Below are positions 1-11,079 of a DNA stretch of 64,000 nt, piece after piece. This stretch comes from Chelativorans xinjiangensis (GTDB taxonomy: Bacteria > Pseudomonadota > Alphaproteobacteria > Rhizobiales > Rhizobiaceae). The translations under genes were made by a program, and so were the position numbers. The stretch covers positions 124,001 to 188,000 of the forward strand of contig NZ_WQNH01000003.1 of assembly GCF_009812055.1 (NCBI RefSeq), read 5' to 3'. A model generated the notes under the pieces. That model saw nothing but the letters and a program-made list of their open reading frames with translations, did not search any database and was not told the DNA's origin. Within the stretch, counting starts at the first letter, position 1. Every line of letters begins with the position of its first letter.

Positions 1-4
1 AGCC

Positions 5-1603
5 CTACGCACTCACGTCGAAATGCAGCGGCTTGGCCGAGATGATGGAATCGTTCGCCCGCAATTCCTGCAGCACATTCTCCGGGAACGGCGCGTCGAG
101 ATACAAGAGCGCGATCGCGTCGCCCCCTGGCCGATTGCGGCCGAGCTGGAAGTTGGCGATGTTCACCCCGTGCTTGGCACAGATGGTGCCAAGCAGGCCG
201 ATGATGCCGGGCGTGTCGTAATTGGTGGTGTAAAGCATGTGCTCGCCCACCTCGGCATCGAGATTGATGCCCTTGATCTGGATGAAGCGCGGCTTGCCGT
301 CCGAGAAGACCGTGCCGGCGATCGAACGCGTCTTGGCCGATGTCTTGACCGTCAGCTTGATATAGCCGTCGAAGACGCCCGACTTGTCGCGCTTGACCTC
401 CGACAGGATGACGCCGCGCTCCTTCGCCATGACGGGCGCCGAGACCATGTTGACGTCGGAGACCTGCGGCCGGATGAGCCCCGCCAGCGCGGCGCTGATG
501 AGGGCGCGCGTGTTCATGGCGGCGGTGGAGCCGTCGAAGACGACCTCCACCTCGCGAATCGCCTCCTCCGTCACCTGGCCGACAAATGCGCCCATCACCT
601 CCGCCAGCTTGATGAAGGGCTTCAGCCGCGGCGCCTCCTCGGCGCTGATCGAGGGCATATTGATGGCATTGGTGACCGCGCCCTTGATGAGGTAGTCCGA
701 CATCTGCTCGGCCACCTGCAGGGCGACGTTTTCCTGCGCCTCTGTCGTCGCCGCCCCCAAATGCGGCGTGCACACCACGTTGGGCAGGTTGAACAGCGGA
801 TTTTCCGTGGCCGGCTCATTCTCGAACACGTCGACGCCGGCGCCCGCAACCTTGCCGGATTTCAGTGCCGCGACCAGATCGGCCTCGACGATCAGGCCGC
901 CGCGCGCGCAATTGATGATGCGCACGCCGTCCTTCATCTTGGCGATCGCCTCGGCACTGATGATACCCCGTGTCTTGTCGGTCAGCGGCGTGTGCAGCGT
1001 GATGAAGTCCGCCCGGGCGAACAACTCGTCCAGCTCCACTTTCTCCACGCCCAGCTCCTCCGCCCGCTGGACGGACAGAAATGGGTCGAACGCCACCACG
1101 TGCATCTTCAGTCCGATGGCGCGCATGGCCACCACCGACCCGATGTTGCCGCAGCCGATGACGCCCAGCGTCTTGCCGGTGATCTCGACGCCCATGAAGC
1201 GGTTCTTCTCCCACCTGCCTTCATGGGTGGAGGCGTTGGCTTCGGGGATCTGCCGCGCCACCGCGAAGAGCATGGCAATCGCGTGCTCCGCCGTGGTGAT
1301 GGAGTTGCCGAAGGGCGTGTTCATGACGATGATGCCGCGGCGCGAGGCGGCGGGGATATCGACGTTGTCGACGCCGATGCCGGCGCGGCCCACAACCTTC
1401 AGGTTGGTCGCGGCATTGATCAGCTTCTCTGTCACCTTGGTGGCCGAGCGGATGGCCAGGCCATCGTACTGGTCAATGATGGAGACAAGCTTTTCCTTGT
1501 CCTTGCCGAGATCCGGCTGGTAATCGACCTCGATGCCGTGCTGCCTGAAGATGTCGACGGCCATGGGCGAAAGCTTGTCGGAAACGAGAACGCGAGGTGC
1601 CAT
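5..1603 (-). CDS. serA: D-3-phosphoglycerate dehydrogenase
   Basis: First step of phosphorylated serine biosynthesis: oxidises 3-phosphoglycerate with NAD in the cytosol. The 532-residue protein has the long-form layout of the family: a substrate domain split around a Rossmann fold (GxGxxG at residues 150-155), catalytic Arg in ARGG, Glu in ENEP and His in PHLGAA, then an intervening domain and a C-terminal ACT domain that usually senses serine. The frame stays open upstream into serC, but this ATG has AGGAG about 7 bases ahead and matches the family N-terminus. It follows serC by 65 bp on the same strand, so the two are probably co-transcribed. Confidence 0.97.
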   Translation of the reverse strand: MAPRVLVSDKLSPMAVDIFRQHGIEVDYQPDLGKDKEKLVSIIDQYDGLAIRSATKVTEKLINAATNLKVVGRAGIGVDNVDIPAASRRGIIVMNTPFGNSITTAEHAIAMLFAVARQIPEANASTHEGRWEKNRFMGVEITGKTLGVIGCGNIGSVVAMRAIGLKMHVVAFDPFLSVQRAEELGVEKVELDELFARADFITLHTPLTDKTRGIISAEAIAKMKDGVRIINCARGGLIVEADLVAALKSGKVAGAGVDVFENEPATENPLFNLPNVVCTPHLGAATTEAQENVALQVAEQMSDYLIKGAVTNAINMPSISAEEAPRLKPFIKLAEVMGAFVGQVTEEAIREVEVVFDGSTAAMNTRALISAALAGLIRPQVSDVNMVSAPVMAKERGVILSEVKRDKSGVFDGYIKLTVKTSAKTRSIAGTVFSDGKPRFIQIKGINLDAEVGEHMLYTTNYDTPGIIGLLGTICAKHGVNIANFQLGRNRPGGDAIALLYLDAPFPENVLQELRANDSIISAKPLHFDVSA

Positions 1604-1668
1604 TTCAGGGCTCCTAATTAAGCGAATGCGATGGGAAGGATCAGCGCCGGCGCCGGCGCCGGACGGTT

Positions 1669-2841
1669 TCAGGCGCTCTGCAGCGCCGCCTTCTGCTCCT
1701 GGAATGCCCAGTCGAGCCAAGGCATCAGAGCTTCGAGATCGGAGGTCTCGACGGTCGCGCCGGCCCAGATCCTGAGGCCCGGAGGCGCGTCGCGATAGTG
1801 GCCGATGTCGTAGGCCACGCCCTCCTTGTCGAGCCGGGATACCATGCCCTTGGCGAAGGCCGCCCTGGCGTCGGCATCGAGCCGTGCCACCGTCTCGTCG
1901 ACGATCGACAGGCACACGGACGTGTTGGAGCGCGTGGCCGGGTCCCGCGCCAGATGCGCGAGCCAATCGCTCTTTTCAACGAACCGGTCGATGACGGCGA
2001 AGTTGGCATCGGCACGGGCAATCAGCGCGTCGAGCCCGCCCACCGACTGCGCCCAGGAAAGCGCGTCGAGATAGTCTTCCACGCACAGCATGGAGGGCGT
2101 GTTGATGGTTTCGCCCTTGAAGACGCCCTCGATCAGCTTGCCGCCCTTGGTAAGGCGAAAGATCTTCGGCAACGGCCAGGCGGGCGTGTAGTTTTCCAGC
2201 CGCTCGACCGCACCGGGGCTGAGGATGAGGATGCCGTGCGCTGCCTCACCGCCCAGCACTTTCTGCCAGGAGAAGGTGACGACATCGAGCTTCGAAAAAT
2301 CGAGCCGCTGCGCGAAGGCGGCGGACGTGGCGTCGCAGATGGTCAATCCCTTACGGCCGGCGGGGATGAAGTCGCCGTTCGGTACGCGCACGCCAGAGGT
2401 CGTGCCGTTCCAGGTGAAGACCACGTCGCGGTCGAAATCGATCTGCGCCAGATCCGGCAGTTCGCCGTAGTCCGCCTCGATGCGGCGCACGTCGCCGAGC
2501 TTGAGCTGCTTGACGACATCCGTCACCCAGCCGGAGCCGAAGGATTCCCAGGCAACCATGTCGACGCCGCGTTCGCCCAGGAGCGACCAAAGCGCCATCT
2601 CGACGGCACCGGTGTCCGACGCCGGCACGATGCCGATGCGGTAGTCTGCGGGAACCTTGAGAACTTCACGCGTGAGCTCGATGGCCCGCCCCAGCTTTTC
2701 CTTGCCGATCTTGGCACGGTGGGAGCGTCCGAGCGCGGCATCCTTCAACGCCTCGGGCGTCCAGCCGGGGCGCTTTGCGCAAGGTCCTGACGAAAAATTG
2801 GGATTGGCCGGACGGATGTCCGGCTTGGGGAGTGTGCTCAT
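1669..2841 (-). CDS. serC: Phosphoserine aminotransferase
   Basis: PLP-dependent transamination of 3-phosphohydroxypyruvate to phosphoserine, the step after SerA. The protein has 390 residues and belongs to the alphaproteobacterial SerC subtype. The PLP-binding lysine is Lys194 in the context SWQKVLGG, and the N-terminal [12 protein letters not shown] motif is clear. The start is preceded by GGAAGGG, which also takes part in a possible leader-RNA structure. It is the promoter-proximal gene of a serC-serA operon. Confidence 0.96.
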   Translation of the reverse strand: MSTLPKPDIRPANPNFSSGPCAKRPGWTPEALKDAALGRSHRAKIGKEKLGRAIELTREVLKVPADYRIGIVPASDTGAVEMALWSLLGERGVDMVAWESFGSGWVTDVVKQLKLGDVRRIEADYGELPDLAQIDFDRDVVFTWNGTTSGVRVPNGDFIPAGRKGLTICDATSAAFAQRLDFSKLDVVTFSWQKVLGGEAAHGILILSPGAVERLENYTPAWPLPKIFRLTKGGKLIEGVFKGETINTPSMLCVEDYLDALSWAQSVGGLDALIARADANFAVIDRFVEKSDWLAHLARDPATRSNTSVCLSIVDETVARLDADARAAFAKGMVSRLDKEGVAYDIGHYRDAPPGLRIWAGATVETSDLEALMPWLDWAFQEQKAALQSA

Positions 2842-2844
2842 GAT

Positions 2845-2905
2845 ATTCTACCCTTCCAGATAGCTCGCCCCTCGGTGGGAAGGGGTGGCCCACGGACGGG
2901 GTTAT
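2845..2905 (-). promoter_or_regulatory. serC leader RNA candidate
   Basis: On the transcribed strand just before the serC ATG, the ribosome-binding GGAAGGG (2851-2857) can pair over 7 bp with CCCTTCC (2878-2884), hiding the site. Part of that second segment can instead pair with AGGGG at 2868-2872 (5-bp stem, 8-nt loop), which would free the site. The two stems exclude each other. A short two-hairpin serC motif is known upstream of serC-serA in alphaproteobacteria (Rfam serC leader); the position matches. What it senses, if anything, is not visible. Confidence 0.6.
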
Positions 2906-2955
2906 GCTGTCAGGGCCGCCGCGTCAAGCATGTTCTTCCCGAGACAGAACAGCGC

Positions 2956-2979
2956 ATGGCGGGCCGTCGGGCCCGCCAT
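2956..2979 (-). terminator. Hairpin 3' of outer-membrane gene
   Basis: Perfect 9-bp stem with a 6-nt loop (arms 2956-2964 and 2971-2979) immediately after the beta-barrel gene at 3007-3708. There is no T tract on either side, so it may stabilise or weakly terminate the transcript rather than act as a full intrinsic terminator. Confidence 0.4.
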
Positions 2980-3006
2980 CGCAGAAACTTTGAGCCGTTG
3001 CCGGAC

Positions 3007-3708
3007 TTACCAGAGATCGTAGCGCAATCCGACCTTGACCTGGTGATAGTCCACTCCCTCCTCGATGGTATTGGAGGACACGTCGAGATATTCTAGGCTC
3101 GGCGAGTTCAGATACTGATACCCCACATCCAGCGACATGTTCTTCGTCACCTGGTAGTTGACGCCCGCGTTGAGGGTATAGGCGAACTCGTATTGCCGGT
3201 CCGGTGGAGAGGGAGGCGTATTCAGCAGCGGTGAATCAACCTCCAGCTCGTGCTTGGAAAAGACGAGACCGGCGCCGGCACCGACATAAGGGGTGAAGCC
3301 GACAAAGGTGCCGAGGTCGACATAGCCGTTGACGATCGCGCCCAGGACCCGGTTCTCGCCGGATACGAGGTTGACCCCGTCGTCATAGTCAAAACTGTCG
3401 TCCCCGATATAGGCAAGATTGACGTCCGCCCGCAGCATGTCGGTGAAGTGATAGCCGACGCCGATGCTGCCGCCAAAACGATTGTTGTCCGCCTCCTCGC
3501 CGAAGAGGCTGAAGTCATAGACCGAATCGTTGACGCTATAGGTAACGTCGCCGCGCAAGTACCACCCGGAACCGAACTCCACCGGCACGTATTGCGGCGC
3601 TTCCTCGATGACGATGGGCGGGTCGTAATCTGCCGCACCGGCGGAGGTCGCCGGTGCCAGCGCAGCACCCGTGACGACCAGAACCAGACTGCTGGAAAAC
3701 CTATACAT
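3007..3708 (-). CDS. Outer-membrane beta-barrel protein
   Basis: A 233-residue protein with an N-terminal signal peptide (hydrophobic stretch ending about residue 24, ASAGA-like cleavage region before DYDPP). It then shows the aromatic, alternating pattern of small Omp25/Omp31-type porin-like barrels and ends in a C-terminal aromatic residue (YDLW), as expected for BAM-assembled barrels. The WYLRGDVTYS motif is shared with the neighbouring paralogue (3911-4765), so the pair looks like a tandem duplication. A perfect CtrA-type box lies about 86 bp upstream. No transport substrate can be assigned. Confidence 0.88.
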   Translation of the reverse strand: MYRFSSSLVLVVTGAALAPATSAGAADYDPPIVIEEAPQYVPVEFGSGWYLRGDVTYSVNDSVYDFSLFGEEADNNRFGGSIGVGYHFTDMLRADVNLAYIGDDSFDYDDGVNLVSGENRVLGAIVNGYVDLGTFVGFTPYVGAGAGLVFSKHELEVDSPLLNTPPSPPDRQYEFAYTLNAGVNYQVTKNMSLDVGYQYLNSPSLEYLDVSSNTIEEGVDYHQVKVGLRYDLW

Positions 3709-3786
3709 AGTGACCTGCTCCCCGAAGTGCGCCGGAGCAGTTGCTCGCCCCCGCCGCCAGTCGAGAAGCAGTGTTAACCATTTCGG

Positions 3787-3801
3787 TTAAGCCATGGTTA
3801 A
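3787..3801. promoter_or_regulatory. CtrA-type box TTAA-N7-TTAA
   Basis: Perfect TTAA-GCCATGG-TTAA, preceded by another TTAACCAT half-site at 3774. It is centred about 86 bp before the start of the outer-membrane gene ending at 3708. TTAA-N7-TTAA is the established full binding motif of the CtrA response regulator in alphaproteobacteria. Binding here is inferred. Confidence 0.6.
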
Positions 3802-3855
3802 GGATAACAGTGAGTGAACGGGAAGAACCGGCCGATGCGATAGTGCGAGCGACAC

Positions 3856-3888
3856 AAAAAAGGCCGCCCGGCGGAAAGCCGGGCGGCC
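3856..3888 (-). terminator. Intrinsic terminator
   Basis: Perfect 11-bp GC-rich stem (3862-3872 with 3878-3888), loop of 5, followed on the minus strand by six T residues (the A run at 3856-3861). It lies 23 bp beyond the stop of the upstream outer-membrane gene (3911-4765) and ends that transcript before the paralogue. Confidence 0.92.
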
Positions 3889-3910
3889 GACAGGAGCGGT
3901 GGAAGACGTA

Positions 3911-4765
3911 TTACTTGTAGACTGGCGGCTCGTAAGGCGGCGGGTCGTAGGCCACCATCTGCGGCACGACGCAGTTTGGATTGCCGCCGCCGAACGAATA
4001 GCGCAAACCCGCGCGCGCCTCGTGCACGTTGAAGCCGTCGTCGTAGCCCGGACCAACGCCGAAGCCCGATTCTTCGAACATGCGCCCGCCCTCGATGCGG
4101 CTGAAGCGGTAGCCGGCGTCGAGCTGCAGGTTTTCGGTCAAACAGTAGGACGCACCCGCCATGAGCGACCAGGCAAAGCGCCAATTCTTGGCACCCCTGT
4201 GCACATCCGTATCGCCGTCGATCGTGTTTTCGAGGTCGTCCCACTTCACATATGCGCCGCCGATACCAGCGCCGACGTAGGGTGTGACGCCGCGATAGGT
4301 GCCGAGGTCGACGTAGGCGTTGGCCATCAGGAGAAGCGCCGAATAGGCGGATTTGTCGGTCGAGGTGCAAGGCACGGGCGGATCGCCGCACTCGCCCGAG
4401 GTCGTGCCGCGGAAGTCCGACTTGAACCAGTAGTCCGCCGTGAAGTCGGTGCGTAGATAACGCGTCATCTGGTAGCCGACGCCAGCGCCAAGCGACATGG
4501 CGCCGTCGAGATCCGTGTTGTCGAAATCGTCCGTGCCGGGCGGCGGGCCGTAGGTGATGTATTCGGTGCCGCGCAGTTTCGACCAGTGATAGTTGATGTC
4601 CCCGCGCAGGTACCATCCGCCCGCGGCCACCTCCTTTTCAACGAACGGCGGCGGCGGCATCTCCACCACCGGCGGTTCATAGATATCGGCGGCGTAGGCA
4701 CCAGTGGCGAAGGCAAACGCGGCAGCCGCGACAACCGGCTTCATCGTCTTCAGCATCTTTTCCAT
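3911..4765 (-). CDS. Outer-membrane beta-barrel protein, paralogue
   Basis: A 284-residue protein with a signal peptide (MKPVVAAAAFAF, cleavage probably after AYA) followed by a proline-rich linker and a porin-like beta-barrel containing the same WYLRGDINY motif as its neighbour at 3007-3708. The C-terminus (PPYEPPVYK) does not end in Phe or Trp, unlike a classic barrel end. An in-frame ATG at 4756 (MLKTMK) is an equally good start, since GGATGGA sits ahead of it. It has its own terminator and a perfect CtrA-type box about 83 bp upstream, so it is probably a single-gene transcription unit. Confidence 0.87.
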   Translation of the reverse strand: MEKMLKTMKPVVAAAAFAFATGAYAADIYEPPVVEMPPPPFVEKEVAAGGWYLRGDINYHWSKLRGTEYITYGPPPGTDDFDNTDLDGAMSLGAGVGYQMTRYLRTDFTADYWFKSDFRGTTSGECGDPPVPCTSTDKSAYSALLLMANAYVDLGTYRGVTPYVGAGIGGAYVKWDDLENTIDGDTDVHRGAKNWRFAWSLMAGASYCLTENLQLDAGYRFSRIEGGRMFEESGFGVGPGYDDGFNVHEARAGLRYSFGGGNPNCVVPQMVAYDPPPYEPPVYK

Positions 4766-4840
4766 CCCCCAAGAAATGCGACGGCTGCACGGTTTGGCGC
4801 CCCGCTTGGTTGAGTCATGGCGAAGATTGAAGCAAAAAAG

Positions 4841-4855
4841 TTAAGCCCCACTTAA
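4841..4855. promoter_or_regulatory. CtrA-type box TTAA-N7-TTAA
   Basis: Perfect TTAA-GCCCCAC-TTAA centred about 83 bp before the annotated start of the 3911-4765 outer-membrane gene. That is within 3 bp of the equivalent distance for its paralogue, so the box was probably carried with the promoter when the genes duplicated. Confidence 0.6.
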
Positions 4856-4964
4856 CCCTAACGCGCAGTTTCCTGCGGCGGTCGCGTTATGCTTGCTCTT
4901 GGTTGAGCAAAGGGTCGAAGCCTTAAGAGACTACTCCGGCTTACAGGCTGAAGATCGATAAATC

Positions 4965-6317
4965 CTAGGCCGCCGTCCGAGCATCGCCGATGGCACCGAT
5001 GATATCGTCGACCACGGCGTGGACCAGATCGGGATCGTCTCCCTCGGCCATCACGCGGATGAGCGGTTCGGTGCCTGAGGGGCGGATGACGAGGCGGCCG
5101 CTCTCGCCAAGCCGCGACTGCGCCTCGGCGATCGCCGCCTTGACGGGCGCCCGATCGAGCGGCTTGCCGCCGCTGATGCGCACGTTCTTCAAGACCTGCG
5201 GCACCGGCTCGAACTTGCGGCACACCTCGCTGGCCGGCCGGTTCTCGCGCTTGATGCAAGCCAAAACCTGCAGCGCAGTGACCAGCCCATCACCCGAGGT
5301 GGCGAAGTCGGAAAGGATGACATGGCCGGATTGCTCGCCGCCCACGTTGAGCCCATTGGCTCGCATGTGCTCCACCACGTAGCGGTCACCCACCTTGGTG
5401 CGATGCAGATCGAGCCCGCGGCCTTTCAGGAAGCGCTCTAGGCCGAGATTGGACATCACCGTGGCGGCGATGCCGCCGCCGGCCAGCCGCTCGCTCTCAT
5501 GCCAGGACTGCGCAATCAGCGCCATGATCTGGTCGCCGTCGACCACAGTGCCGTTCTCGTCGACGATCACCACCCGGTCGGCATCGCCATCGAGCGCGAT
5601 ACCGATGTCGGCACGCACCTCGTGCACCTTCTTGGCAAGGCTCAAGGGGCTGGTCGAGCCGCAATCGCGATTGATGTTGAGGCCGTCCGGGTCGACGTGG
5701 ATGGACACTACCTCCGCCCCCAGTTCCCACAGGGCGGCGGGCGCCACCTTGTAGGCGGCACCGTTGGCACAGTCGACGACGATGCGCAGGCCCGCAAGCG
5801 ACATCGCCCGCGGCAGTGTGCGCTTGGCGAACTCGATATAGCGATCATGCACGCCATCGACGCGCTTGGCCCGACCGAGCATCTCGGCATCGGCCAGCGC
5901 CAGCTCGATGTCCTTGTCGAGCATCGCCTCGATGCGGCCTTCGATCTTGTCGGAGAGCTTGTAGCCGTCGGGCCCGAACAACTTGATGCCGTTGTCCTCG
6001 AACGGATTGTGCGAGGCCGAGATCATGACGCCGATATCGGCCCGCAGCGAACGTACCAGCATGGCGACCGCCGGCGTCGGGATCGGCCCCAGAAGGAACA
6101 CGTCCATGCCCGCCGCGCAGAAACCGGAGACGAGCGCGTTCTCGATCATATAGCCGGAAAGGCGCGTGTCCTTGCCAAGCACCACACGATGGCGATGGTT
6201 GCCGTTCTGGAAGGTAAGGCCGGCGGCCATCCCCACCCTCATGGCCACCTCGGCGGTCATGGGAAATCGATTGGCACGACCGCGGATGCCGTCGGTCCCG
6301 AAATATCTCTTCGTCAT
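4965..6317 (-). CDS. glmM: Phosphoglucosamine mutase
   Basis: Interconverts glucosamine-6-phosphate and glucosamine-1-phosphate on the way to UDP-GlcNAc, peptidoglycan and LPS. It has 450 residues, the family length. The phosphoserine catalytic loop is Ser102 in ISASHNPF, the metal-binding loop is DGDADR, and the sugar-phosphate loop near the C-terminus is RPSGTEP. The start at [10 protein letters not shown] is the universal GlmM N-terminus. The frame continues 20 codons upstream, but those residues do not fit the family. It is the last gene of the tol-ftsH-glmM group. Confidence 0.97.
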   Translation of the reverse strand: MTKRYFGTDGIRGRANRFPMTAEVAMRVGMAAGLTFQNGNHRHRVVLGKDTRLSGYMIENALVSGFCAAGMDVFLLGPIPTPAVAMLVRSLRADIGVMISASHNPFEDNGIKLFGPDGYKLSDKIEGRIEAMLDKDIELALADAEMLGRAKRVDGVHDRYIEFAKRTLPRAMSLAGLRIVVDCANGAAYKVAPAALWELGAEVVSIHVDPDGLNINRDCGSTSPLSLAKKVHEVRADIGIALDGDADRVVIVDENGTVVDGDQIMALIAQSWHESERLAGGGIAATVMSNLGLERFLKGRGLDLHRTKVGDRYVVEHMRANGLNVGGEQSGHVILSDFATSGDGLVTALQVLACIKRENRPASEVCRKFEPVPQVLKNVRISGGKPLDRAPVKAAIAEAQSRLGESGRLVIRPSGTEPLIRVMAEGDDPDLVHAVVDDIIGAIGDARTAA

Positions 6318-6510
6318 ATCTTTTTTTGCCCGCACCGATTTGGAAGTTTGTCGCAAAACTGCGGTCCCCATCTTCATTTGCCACAGGTTCGGGTGCTTAT
6401 GCGCATCACTTTATGTCAGAAATCGTAACCGATCTATATGAACAGGCGCTTGCCCACCATGATTAACGGTAGGTAAACAAGCTTGATACGGGGAGAGAAG
6501 GTGCAATACC

Positions 6511-6537
6511 AAAACTGCGGAGCGCCAGGCCCCGCAG
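6511..6537 (-). terminator. Weak terminator after ftsH
   Basis: On the minus strand CTGCGG pairs with CCGCAG over 6 bp with an 11-nt loop and is followed by TTTT. It lies 33 bp past the ftsH stop and before glmM, so it would only partly separate the two genes. Confidence 0.5.
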
Positions 6538-6569
6538 CTCTGTGGAATATCTGTCCGTTGCGAGGGATC

Positions 6570-8507
<1,938 letters not shown>

Positions 8508-8630
8508 GTGCGTCCTGTAAGTGCGCCGAGGCCGGCATCATCCAAAGCACTGGTTTCAACTAACATAGGGAGCGTGCGCAACATTGCCAAGCGCAAGCCC
8601 ACTATTGCACCCGTATCCCAACCGATATGG

Positions 8631-9974
8631 TTATCTGTTCTCCTTTTTGTGGCCGCGCCATGGCAAAGGCGGAATAGTCGCACCGCCGATCACCCCGGCG
8701 ACCGCCCGCGCCGGAGCGAGATCGAACGAGGGCAAAAGCCGCGCCCACGGCCCCGCCACCGGCTGCAAGGAAACCGCCGCTCCTTCGCTTGCGCGGCCGA
8801 GACACCGCCCATCGCGCCAAAGCGCCGGTTCGGCCGCAAGGGCCGAGCGCATTAGGCCGGCGGGTGCGCCCACATCGGCAATCTCGGCTGCCCGCGCGTT
8901 TTCGGCTCCGAACGGAGCAAGCGCCAGATCCTTTCGCTCCCCACGCACCAAGGCGCGGTATCGCCCGTCCCAGATCATGCCGTCGGCCAATGCAAGCCGC
9001 GGCAGGTTGCGCCTCTCCCGGTATATATAGAGACGCCCACGCCTTACGGCGATCACCGCCCGCGACAGAGTGGCGCGAAAGCCGTCGTCTCCCGCACGCG
9101 CCAGGATAGCGGCGGTGCGCGCCTCATCGGGTAGATGCGGCGTGCCGCCGGCAACGGCCAGCAGGATGCGGAGTGTGTAGAGGGCGGCGCCCCTCTGCGC
9201 CTCTTGCAGCGCCGAATGCGGAAGATAAAGGAGGCCGGGCGCTCCGAGCCGCGCCGCGCCGGCGATAAGAGTGGCGGCACTTTCCCCTGCCTCCGCCCGT
9301 GCGCGGGCCGCTTCCCGCGCCTGGCCGACCAGCCGCTCGATATCCTCCTCGCCCAGCGCCTGGCGCACGCGCGCCCGCTCGAACCGCCTGTCCCTGTTGC
9401 TCGGATCATCGATCCAGCCGATGCCTCGCGCCTCAAGGAAGCCGCGCAGCGCGCTTCGGCGCACGTCGAGAAGTGGCCGGACAAACCAGACGCGGCCATC
9501 GTAGAGTGTCGCCGGGGCGATGCCGGCGATCCCCCGCCCGCCTCCGCGCTTCAGCCGCATGGTCAGTGTCTCGGCCTGGTCGTCCGCCGTGTGGCCGGTC
9601 AATACGAGGTCGCTGCCGGCCTCGCCCGCCGCGCCCGCCAGAAGCCGCAGCCGCGCTTCTCGCGCCGCGGCCGAAAGCCCCGTCGCCGGCTTCGGCCCCT
9701 CCCATCGAAGAACACGGTGCGCGATGCCGTGCGCTGCGCACAGCCTGCCGACCGCACGCGCTTCCTCGGTCGCCTCGGCGCGCAGGCCATGATCTACCGT
9801 CACGGCCAGAAGCGACGGTCCGCTTTGCGCGCTTTTCAGATAATCGTGGAGAAGGAGAAGAAGGGCGAGCGAATCGCCGCCGCCCGAAACTGCCGCGATC
9901 ACGCATCTGCGCCCGGCAAGATCGATCGCGGAAAGGAGAGGAGCCGCCGCGGACGGGGACACCTGGCTCAGCAA
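8631..9974 (-). CDS. tilS: tRNA(Ile)-lysidine synthetase
   Basis: Modifies C34 of the tRNA-Ile CAU anticodon to lysidine so that it reads AUA. The N-type ATP-pyrophosphatase P-loop SGGGDS is at residues 30-35, followed by the family motif LTGHTADDQAETLTMRL. It has 447 residues. The start given is a TTG that overlaps the cpoB stop by 7 bp; a nearby GTG five codons in is possible, as neither has a strong ribosome site. The overlap implies translational coupling to cpoB. Confidence 0.93.
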   Translation of the reverse strand: MLSQVSPSAAAPLLSAIDLAGRRCVIAAVSGGGDSLALLLLLHDYLKSAQSGPSLLAVTVDHGLRAEATEEARAVGRLCAAHGIAHRVLRWEGPKPATGLSAAAREARLRLLAGAAGEAGSDLVLTGHTADDQAETLTMRLKRGGGRGIAGIAPATLYDGRVWFVRPLLDVRRSALRGFLEARGIGWIDDPSNRDRRFERARVRQALGEEDIERLVGQAREAARARAEAGESAATLIAGAARLGAPGLLYLPHSALQEAQRGAALYTLRILLAVAGGTPHLPDEARTAAILARAGDDGFRATLSRAVIAVRRGRLYIYRERRNLPRLALADGMIWDGRYRALVRGERKDLALAPFGAENARAAEIADVGAPAGLMRSALAAEPALWRDGRCLGRASEGAAVSLQPVAGPWARLLPSFDLAPARAVAGVIGGATIPPLPWRGHKKENR

Positions 9975-10921
9975 CCGGCGGTAGCCTGTTCCCGCCTGAC
10001 CCGCTCCCTGAGCGCGTCGGAGACCTGCGGATAGCGCTGGCCGATCTCGGTGAAAGTCGCACAGGCGACGTCGATCTGGTCGAGCGCGGCAAGAGAGACG
10101 CCGAGCTTCAGGAGCATCTCCGGCGCCTTGCCGGCGTTGGGGTGGTCGCGGTTGGCCTGCAGGAAGACCTCCGCCGCCTCACGGTGGCGGTCCTGCCCCA
10201 AGAGCGCTTCGCCCAGCCAGAAACTGGCGTCGGCGGTGTGCTGCCCGTCGGGAAAGCGCTGCAGATACTGCCGGAAGCCGGCCTCCGCCGTACCATAGTC
10301 GCCGGAAAGAACGAACTCGTAGGCGTTGCGGTAAATCTCATCCGGATCGTCGGAGGGTGGCACGGCGGCGACGACGGAGCCGCCGCTGTCGGCCCCCTGG
10401 CCGCCCTGCAAGAGATCCACCGGTCCGCCGGTGCCGCTGGAGACGAGATTGCCGTCCTCGTCGAGGGTGATGGTGCCGAGCGTACGCGGCGGATCCCCGT
10501 GTGCCGGAGCGGTGGTATCCGCCGTGCTGGCCGTGCCCGTGGCTGGGTCGTCGGAGGGGACCGCAGGACGTTCAGCCCTCTCAACCGGTTCGGCGCCCGT
10601 CGCCTCGGAGCGCTTGCCCTCCAGCTCCTGGAAACGGAATTCGTTGTCTTCCTGCATGCGGCGCAGTTGGTCCTGCGTCTCCAGGAGCTGGAAGTTGAGC
10701 TCCTCCACCCGGCCGTTCAGCCGCCGCACCTCTTCCTCGAGGGCGACAAGGCGCGGGTCGCTCGCCTGGGCCAGGATGACGGGTGCACCATGCCGGCTTT
10801 CTTGGCCGATGGTGGGGGAATCGGGCAGACGCGGCTGGAATCCCGCTTCGCCGTTCCCCACCGTGGCGGCGAGGGAGAAGGTTACGACGGCCAGACCGCT
10901 CAAATATGTTCGGAACAGCAT
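9968..10921 (-). CDS. cpoB: Tol-Pal accessory protein CpoB/YbgF
   Basis: Periplasmic partner of the Tol-Pal system that in E. coli links outer-membrane constriction with septal peptidoglycan synthesis. The 317 residues comprise a signal peptide (about 1-27), a coiled coil (LEEEVRRLNGRVEELN, about residues 45-95) that trimerises the protein in known members, a low-complexity linker, and C-terminal TPR repeats from about 190. It is downstream of pal on the same strand, completing the tol-pal gene set. Confidence 0.93.
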   Translation of the reverse strand: MLFRTYLSGLAVVTFSLAATVGNGEAGFQPRLPDSPTIGQESRHGAPVILAQASDPRLVALEEEVRRLNGRVEELNFQLLETQDQLRRMQEDNEFRFQELEGKRSEATGAEPVERAERPAVPSDDPATGTASTADTTAPAHGDPPRTLGTITLDEDGNLVSSGTGGPVDLLQGGQGADSGGSVVAAVPPSDDPDEIYRNAYEFVLSGDYGTAEAGFRQYLQRFPDGQHTADASFWLGEALLGQDRHREAAEVFLQANRDHPNAGKAPEMLLKLGVSLAALDQIDVACATFTEIGQRYPQVSDALRERVRREQATAGC

Positions 10922-11033
10922 TCCTGTCTCGCTCTCGAAAAGGAAGTGATAAAGGCGGCGGCAGCGGCCACCGCCTCCCCTTTATCAGGCCGTGAGACTT
11001 CGGCCAAATTTTGATTGCACGCGCTATGCAAGA

Positions 11034-11056
11034 AGGGCGGCATCGTTTGCCGCCCT
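11034..11056 (-). terminator. Hairpin between pal and cpoB
   Basis: Perfect 9-bp stem (11034-11042 with 11048-11056), 5-nt loop, just past the pal stop. No T tract follows on the minus strand, so it may attenuate or protect the pal mRNA rather than stop transcription fully. Confidence 0.4.
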
Positions 11057-11079
11057 CGGGAACCACTCTCGCTCGGGCG

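Noticed and set aside
23-1621. 532-codon open frame on the plus strand opposite serA
   Set aside because: It is a high-GC shadow of serA; no start signals, and codon pattern follows the opposite strand.
1637-1665. GCGCCGGC repeat between serA and serC as a terminator
   Set aside because: It is a short self-complementary GC run without a T tract, and the two genes are expected to be co-transcribed.
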